DNA of 64,000 bases from positions 1-64,000 of the forward strand of contig MSJH02000795.1 of the NCBI GenBank assembly GCA_001931875.2. Reading direction: 5' to 3'. The notes below the pieces were generated by a model that was not told where the DNA came from, ran no database searches, and saw only the letters and a list, made by a program, of their open reading frames with translations. Source of the DNA: Byssochlamys sp. IMV 00236 (taxonomy: Eukaryota > Ascomycota > Eurotiomycetes > Eurotiales > Thermoascaceae). The position numbers and the translations under genes were made by a program. This document shows positions 58,502-64,000 of the stretch, piece after piece; position 1 is the first letter of the stretch, and every line of letters begins with the position of its first letter.

Positions 58502-59204
58502 GGCTTGCTTGATGATGTCCACAAAAATGTGATATATCAGTGAGTACATCGTGCTGTTACACCCGTAACTATCCGTCTCCGTCTGACTGGCAGGGATAGC
58601 TAGTTATGCAGTGTCGATCTTAACGGTCGCAACGGTCTTGCAGCCAGAGACATCTCTGGAGTAAGCTGGGGAGAGGATCCAGGAGACCAGAGTAGCCCGA
58701 CTCTATTATTGAGCATTGGAGCCGACGAAAAACGGAATAATGCTCTGCTGTTGGAATCCCGAACTGTGTCATGAGCTTGCCAGTTACAGCACATTAGTAA
58801 CTTCTTAGCCGTCTAGACTCTGAAATCTGAAACGGCGTCGAGACAAGGCCTATTCTACTGTTGACCTACGCCACGTGCATGAACGTAGGGTTGGTAATAC
58901 AATAAACCGGTAGAATAGCGATTATTCCATGCCCCTCGAATCGGATGACACAATCGATTGCGAGAATTCCAAATCAATATGAAAAAGTCACTAATTTGAC
59001 AGCGACGGGGCCTTGGGCTGATCCCTGACACTTTGCAGTTTCCACTCCCAAGGGTCCGGGCGCTAGGTTAGTTAAAGCCCCGGGGAGCGTTAGTTAACTA
59101 CATAGTTACCTAACCTAGGTAGTTGATTACTTAGTTCCTAGGCAAACTCCCAAAGTTGCCGCAGATATAAGAACCTCCCGGAGCCTCGGTCAAGTTTCAG
59201 GACA
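58502..59204. other. Promoter region of the glutathione peroxidase gene
   Basis: No gene. Contains a TTAGTAA heptamer (58794-58800), the Yap1-type response element, and around 59082-59145 a dense set of CTAGG/TTAGTTAA inverted repeats. Confidence 0.4.
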
Positions 59205-60149
59205 ATGCGCTCATCCTCGAAATTGTCATTTCATCGCGCTTCTACATTGCTATACGCTAGGATCGCGAATCCCTCACTCATTGAACGTCGTTCGATCTCT
59301 TTGATTATCAGCTCGGGTCACTCGACTGCGACGTCACCTACATCATCTGTCTCCCCTCAGCTTACTTCTTCTACCTTGCAGTCAGCTCCAAAGAGGAGCT
59401 TAAACTACCAGCTTCGCACATTCAGCGGTCATAGTCGGATCGCAATCGCAAACTCGAGCACCATGTCGTCCGGAAAGACTTTCTTCGACTTCGAGACCGT
59501 CGACAGTACGTTTTGGATTCCCTTTTTTGCCTGCTCCCCGCGTCTCCCCGCACGTGCTCATTGGATGAGTCCATGCACGCGCTTTCTGCGGTAATTGGAT
59601 TCTCGCGCTGACTTTTCTTCTCATATTACAGAGAAGGGTGAATCATTCCCCCTCTCCAACTTCAAAGGCAAGGTCGTCCTCGCTGTCAACACCGCTTCCA
59701 AGTGCGGCTTTACCCCGCAGTTCAAGGGTCTCGAGGAGCTCTACCAATCCATCCAGAAGAAGGAACCCGGCGCCTTCACCGTCGTCGGATTCCCCTGCAA
59801 CCAGTTCGGTAACCAGGACCCGGGCTCCAACGATGAGATCCAGTCTTTCTGCCAGGTCAACTATGGCGTGACATTTCCCGTGCTGGGCAAGATCGACGTC
59901 AACGGCGACAACGCCGCTCCTGTCTACACGTGGATGAAGGCCGAGCAGCCCGGTATGCTGGGCTTGAAGCGCATCAAGTGGAACTTTGAGAAGTTCCTGA
60001 TATCTGCGGATGGCAAGGTTGTCGGTCGTTGGGCTAGCACCACGAAGCCGGAGAGCTTGCAGGACACGATTCTGAAGGAGATCGAGAAGGCCAAAAAGGA
60101 GGGAATCCTGACGGCAGAGGCTGGTAAGAAGGAGGAGGCCACCGCTTAA
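59205..60149 (+). CDS. Glutathione peroxidase / peroxiredoxin-like Hyr1-Gpx3 type
   Basis: Two exons: 59205-59505 and 59632-60149 (GTACGT..CAG, phase 1). From the ATG at 59463 the protein is 186 aa: MSSGKTFFDFETVDKKGESF, peroxidatic Cys39 in NTASKCGFTPQ, GFPCNQFGNQDPG, FCQVNYGVTFPV and IKWNFEKFLI, i.e. the Cys-Gln-Trp-Asn set of thiol (non-seleno) glutathione peroxidases. Yeast Gpx3/Hyr1 reduces hydroperoxides with thioredoxin and oxidises Yap1. The frame is open upstream to an ATG at 59205, adding 86 Ser/Arg/Leu-rich, acid-poor residues that look like a mitochondrial presequence; both starts may be used. A Lys/Glu-rich C-terminal tail (KKEEATA) is present. Confidence 0.93.
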
Positions 60150-60533
60150 GGGGGAGATGATGTGGTCTTGCTTACGTCTGGTGTGATGTGACAGGGCCGA
60201 AAGGGAAGCTATGATACCTGACAGTCGACGTCTTGAATACTTGTTTGACCGAGATTGTATTTTATTTCTTATGATGGAATATATCAAATGGAGTAATGTA
60301 TCGATATTTGTATCTCATCTCAGCTCAACTGCATCTTGCCCCACAAATTGACAGAAATGCATCTGTGATTGATTTCTCCATTAGTGCCCATTAATTCTTG
60401 CTTTCTATCCTTTCCCGGTGACGATGTCGCTTCAATCTGGGATCTGGCTTGTTCCAGTCTCAGCGACGCATGGCATCTCTGCTATGCATCCAATGGGCAG
60501 GGCTTTTTCGATACCCATACGTCATGATAGGAT
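60150..60533. other. Convergent 3' flanks
   Basis: Between the ends of glutathione peroxidase (+) and translin (-); no gene. Confidence 0.5.
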
Positions 60534-61540
60534 TCATGCCGATCCCGCTCCTGCTCCCTTCGGGACCAGGTTTCGTAGCGACAGGTCATACACGACATCC
60601 TCGACCTTTTTGACCTGCAGCGAGAGAAGGATTCCATCAGCGAATCAGCGTGCATGGTAGACACAACCCGAACTATTTGGAAACGACGGTTGCGGACAGG
60701 GAGCGTAGAACTTACACTGTATTTGATTCCGTCACTCCTCTTTCGCAGGATGTCATTCTTCAGGTTTAGTAGCTGGAAACCTGCGAATAGATCCTTGATG
60801 AAGTTTCCAATCTGAAGTGGACGACCGTAATCGCCCAGGGTGACGGAATTGACCGCCAGACGTGCCTATTATGTATTAGCAAAATCATCAAAAAGGGTCG
60901 AACTGAACGCCAAAGAACAGTGACCAGGGAAATAGGTAGACTCACCAACTCTTCGACCATCGATATCAATGCAAGGAGATACTCCTCAATCGTGAGGTGG
61001 AACTCATCCCGCTCCTTCAAGTTGACGGGGACTTGATTCGCCAACAACAGTCAGCTTCACAATAGAAACGCAATGCATAGCAGTTCGGATTAGGACTTTC
61101 TTACTATCCAAGAACTTGCCGACTTCCTCAATCGTCATAAACGAAGCTGACGTCGAGCTCTTATACTCTGATAGGCCACCAAGCCAGGCGCACAGCTCGA
61201 TAGAGTACACCTTTCACACAGAAACCGTGTCAATTAATAATCGCCCACAATCATGGATTGGATCGTCATCACCGGGTATATAACTCACTAGGTTCTGCAA
61301 CTCGCGCGACCATACTCCGTTATATTTGTAAAACGGGTGCTGAGAGGCGATGGCTTTTAGTTTGGTGACCTCTGCTTTCTGAGCGAGAATCTCCTTGGTA
61401 GCATCGTCGAGGACGGGTTTCACTTTTTGTATTGTCAGCCATTCCCCATCAGCTAGAAATCGAGTGAGGGTGTGGCATTCATCCCAACCCTTCATAAAAC
61501 CGGAGAAAGAGCCGCGACAAAAGGACAGAGAGAGAGAAGA

Positions 61541-61579
<39 letters not shown>

Positions 61580-61970
61580 AGAAACATACGCTGATCAGAA
61601 GGCGTAGAATGCGCCCTTGAAAGAATAGCCTGGGTAGATCTTCCTGCAACCCAGTATCGGACATGTCAGTCTCAAATTCCAACGCTCAATTGAGCTCAGC
61701 TATCACCCCACGATTCTAAGCAGGAATGGAATAATGACAGGGATACAGAACACACCTCTGCGTGCAAGAGTCTGCACGATGTCTTGGAGTTCCTACATTC
61801 ATGAATAGCCGTGAGCGTCATTGAATACGTCTTTGGCGTAGTCTGAGCTTTGCCGTGGCCAAGTGACTTCTCAATGAGTCTCAGGTTGAAGAGAGGCCAC
61901 TCACATCACGGACAGCAGTCTCCGCATCAATCTTCTCCTGGAGACTCTCAAAAATAGATGGGTCAATCAT
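60534..61970 (-). CDS. Translin (237 aa)
   Basis: Eight exons: 61905-61970, 61756-61792, 61590-61643, 61289-61422, 61105-61210, 60946-61031, 60716-60865 and 60534-60614. Two exons are under 55 nt, so no ORF shows the protein. The join gives MIDPSIFESLQEKIDAETAV, ELQDIVQTLARRGRSTQAIL, GVWSRELQNLVYSIELCAWL, FHLTIEEYLLALISMVEELA, RLAVNSVTLGDYGRPLQIGN and LLNLKNDILRKRSDGIKY, a clear translin profile of normal length (animal protein 228 aa). Translin with its partner TRAX forms the C3PO endoribonuclease octamer acting in small-RNA and tRNA processing. No TRAX gene is in the window. The exon 4 acceptor is ambiguous: 61422 is used because alignment length fits; a stronger acceptor about 30 bases upstream would add ten residues. 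Confidence 0.9.
61544..61583. repeat. AAGTGA hexanucleotide repeat inside a translin intron
   Basis: About six tandem AAGTGA units within intron 3 of the translin gene, close to the donor side of the minus-strand intron. Confidence 0.85.
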
Positions 61971-62845
61971 TTTCGCTGGCGCTCGATGTTGTTGGTTGGA
62001 GCTTTTTTAGCGCACGGGAAAAATAAATGAGGTCTTGTGTTTTCGTGCAGCGCAAACGAGTGGACGAGTTGTCCTGAGACTGCCAAGTCCAGTTAGTTAG
62101 TTTATTCTAGATCGTGCATACAGTTTGATAGATGTACGTTTTTTCTGTACCTCAGTAATCTTTAAGGTACGTGGGATCTAGTTATGCTAGGGTGATCTTG
62201 ACATAATGCATCGGGCAGTGAAGAACCAGTGACGTTTGTGGGGAGGCTTGGCGGTGAGTATAGATCTCGAGCAGAGTTAACTCTTTGACGAACGTCATGT
62301 AAACTATTCGCTTATCATATTCTCATCAATGCAATATCATGCGGAACTTCTCAAAAATATACAGGTACGATTATATAGAAAAATATGAAGGCTACCTTCT
62401 ATGAACCAGACCCTGCGAAGTTAGTAGCGAATTAGTTGTCCCCCGAAGCAGCAGATATTGAGAGCAAACTGCTTTCCTCAATCTTCGTACTTTTTACGCA
62501 TATCTACGTAGAGTGGCCTTGCTCGCCAAAAGCAACTATCCGTAAGGTGGTGACATACTAGCTAGCTCCTTCCCCATAAAAAGAAAGTTCCCAAGTTGAC
62601 GAGGGGGGCTTACTTGGACAATGAAGAACATATATCAAAAAATGACATACCAGAACCTGCATTGAAAGATTGGTTTCGATTAATAATGACCTGAATATCT
62701 AACCCGCTAAATCGGTTTTGAGATGACAAGCTTGCCTTTTTGAAACAAAGTCATAAATACGCCGTAGCCCTCGCCTGCATTCCCTCGTCTGCGTAAGCTC
62801 CATGATCGGACCGTGCAAGGGAAACAGGACGATAAAATAAAGATT
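61971..62845. other. 0.9 kb gene-free stretch
   Basis: Translin promoter and 3' flank of the dib1 gene; A/T-rich; no ORF. Confidence 0.5.
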
Positions 62846-63547
62846 CTAGTATCGGTATCTGGTAGAGTAATCTGCAAAGGAAATGCTGTTAGCACCAAGC
62901 CAAGGGAAAGAGCAGAGAACCAAAAGCATGCCCACTTACCCTTTGGACTAACTACCAGACCCCTACCCTTCTTCGCACCCTTGTAGATCGTTTCGATAAT
63001 ATCGATCAACTCCTGCTTATCATCGAGCACCCAGTTCAATTTGTTGTTATTACCTAAACCCTCAGTTAGTCTCTGTCTGTGCCCGCCACATCCTCACGGA
63101 TCTCTGTTCTCTCATGGCCTGCGCTTACCTGTTCCGAAATCGCACATCATGTGTTTATTTCTGAAGAAGAACATGATAGTCATCGGGTCGTAAAGCTCGT
63201 ACATTGTGTTGAATTCGGGTACCTCGTCGATATCGCATAGGTAGATCACGGCGAAGTCTGAGATAAACCAAAGCTGTTAGCGCCAGTCCACCGTTCTGCA
63301 GAGGGGTGTTTGGTACGCCACTCACTCTTGACTCTGTCGGAGATCTTGTATAGAACTTCGTCCTGCTTCATGCCTATACGAACGGAGTTAGTATCGCATT
63401 GCTGCGAGGCGAGCTGCGGTCTGGGAACATACAGTCTGGATCGTGATCGCGGCCGAAGCGGATGACAACCAAGCGCTCATCCTCACTGAGAATGGCCTGG
63501 TCGACGTGCCAGGCAGTGCGCAAGTGAGGCAGCACAATAGAACCCAT
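62846..63547 (-). CDS. dib1: U5 snRNP thioredoxin-like protein Dib1/Dim1 (143 aa)
   Basis: Five exons: 63433-63547, 63326-63373, 63129-63257, 62940-63053 and 62846-62871. The product MGSIVLPHLRTAWHVDQAIL, RLVVIRFGRDHDPDCMKQDE, VIYLCDIDEVPEFN, YDPMTIMFFFRNKHMMCDFG, NNNKLNWVLDD and the end DYSTRYRY is nearly the same as the animal/yeast protein (142-143 aa). It has a thioredoxin fold without redox activity and sits in the U4/U6.U5 tri-snRNP, leaving at spliceosome activation; essential. The last exon has only eight sense codons. The ATG at 63547 is internal to a longer ORF but is the conserved start. Confidence 0.96.
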
Positions 63548-63893
63548 GGCTGAGGATAGAGACGATTGCTGGCTTCGCAAAGAGGACGATGACCGAATGC
63601 AGTGTCAAACTTCCGCGGGGGCAACGATCACGTGATGATAGTATCTGGCGCAGAGGGGCGATAACTATACTCGAGGCAATAATAATAATGGAGGTTGGAA
63701 CTTCTTTACAGGGTTTGGTTAAATGTTTACAGATGGGAGCGAACCGAGGAGTAGGATGACAGCAACTGTAGGAGTTTGTGTAATCGCATTGAATAATTCT
63801 ACGTACAGCCACCCTGCCAAACTCAGGGTGATAGGAAACCGAGTACACCACCATAGAATCTTATACGAACTCACACCAACCCATCAACATTCG
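63548..63893. other. Divergent promoter at right edge
   Basis: No gene supported; the minus-strand ORF from 63854 runs antisense to the leader and overlaps the dib1 5' end in another frame. Confidence 0.4.
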
Positions 63894-64000
63894 ATGACAT
63901 TCCATACGGCAGACCCAGATCTTCCACTAAACCAGAGATTCTACTGCAAGCACAAGCTATCTGGCTCCTCCAAACCGACTTTCTTCTCCAACCCGCCGGA
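63894..64000 (+). CDS. Possible start of a gene running off the right edge
   Basis: The ATG at 63894 opens a frame to the window end with protein-like composition (MTFHTADPDLPLNQRFYCKH, then KLSGSSKPTFFSNPP). Its position, divergent from dib1 at about 350 bases, suits a promoter-proximal first exon. Too short to assign a family. Confidence 0.35.
   Translation, partial: MTFHTADPDLPLNQRFYCKHKLSGSSKPTFFSNPP

Noticed and set aside
59643..60287. 214-codon minus-strand ORF
   Set aside because: Antisense to the glutathione peroxidase coding exon; arises from its strong codon bias.

Overview
The window is nuclear DNA of a filamentous ascomycete, most likely an Aspergillus or a close Eurotiales relative. 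Evidence: almost every gene is split by short GT-AG introns of roughly 45-100 nt; gene spacing is about 2 kb; the protein set includes a Ppo-type fatty-acid oxygenase, an Arf6-type ArfB, a Ccg-9 trehalose synthase, Zn2Cys6/fungal-specific transcription factors and a Kex2-processed repeat protein. No bacterial operon, CRISPR, phage or intact transposon is visible. Exon coordinates were joined by hand from splice signals, reading frame and remembered family sequences; no search was run.

Layout. 0-3.3 kb: a 5'-truncated nuclear-looking protein, a 75-aa Hva1/TUDOR-like protein and an unknown basic protein. 3.6-9.2 kb: Arf6-type GTPase (-), trehalose synthase/phosphorylase (+) and dynactin p25 (-). 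9.6-13.6 kb: a 13-exon PpoC oxygenase (-), followed by a 2.4 kb gene-free stretch. 16-21 kb: a DUF2235 hydrolase and a disordered Ser/Pro protein. 22-24 kb: FAD amine oxidase (-). 25-27 kb: Yox1/Yhp1-like homeodomain regulator (-). 28.3-34 kb: a candidate 73-aa protein, an NmrA-like oxidoreductase, thymidylate synthase with two ACGCGT boxes, and an AMP-forming acyl-CoA synthetase. 35.4-47.7 kb: an accessory-looking run of alcohol dehydrogenase, a fungal-specific regulator without a visible zinc cluster, a Dal5-type transporter, a HAD hydrolase, a 2OG-Fe(II) oxygenase and a Zn2Cys6 regulator. 48.3-50.3 kb: Cdc14 phosphatase. 52.2-58.5 kb: three intron-bearing tRNA-Gln(CUG) genes and a tRNA-like relic around a gene-poor stretch, with the Kex2-processed repeat protein and KEOPS subunit Pcc1. 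59.2-63.9 kb: glutathione peroxidase, translin, U5 snRNP protein Dib1 and the start of a gene running off the right edge.

How genes may work together. Most are independent housekeeping genes. Links worth testing: the 35-48 kb group as a small catabolic or modification cluster (two regulators, transporter, ADH, oxygenase, hydrolase, but no PKS/NRPS/terpene backbone); the homeodomain regulator with the MluI-box promoter of thymidylate synthase (G1/S control, MBF-like); and the Kex2-processed protein as a secreted peptide precursor with no modifying enzymes beside it. Two introns use GC donors, which is easily mis-annotated.
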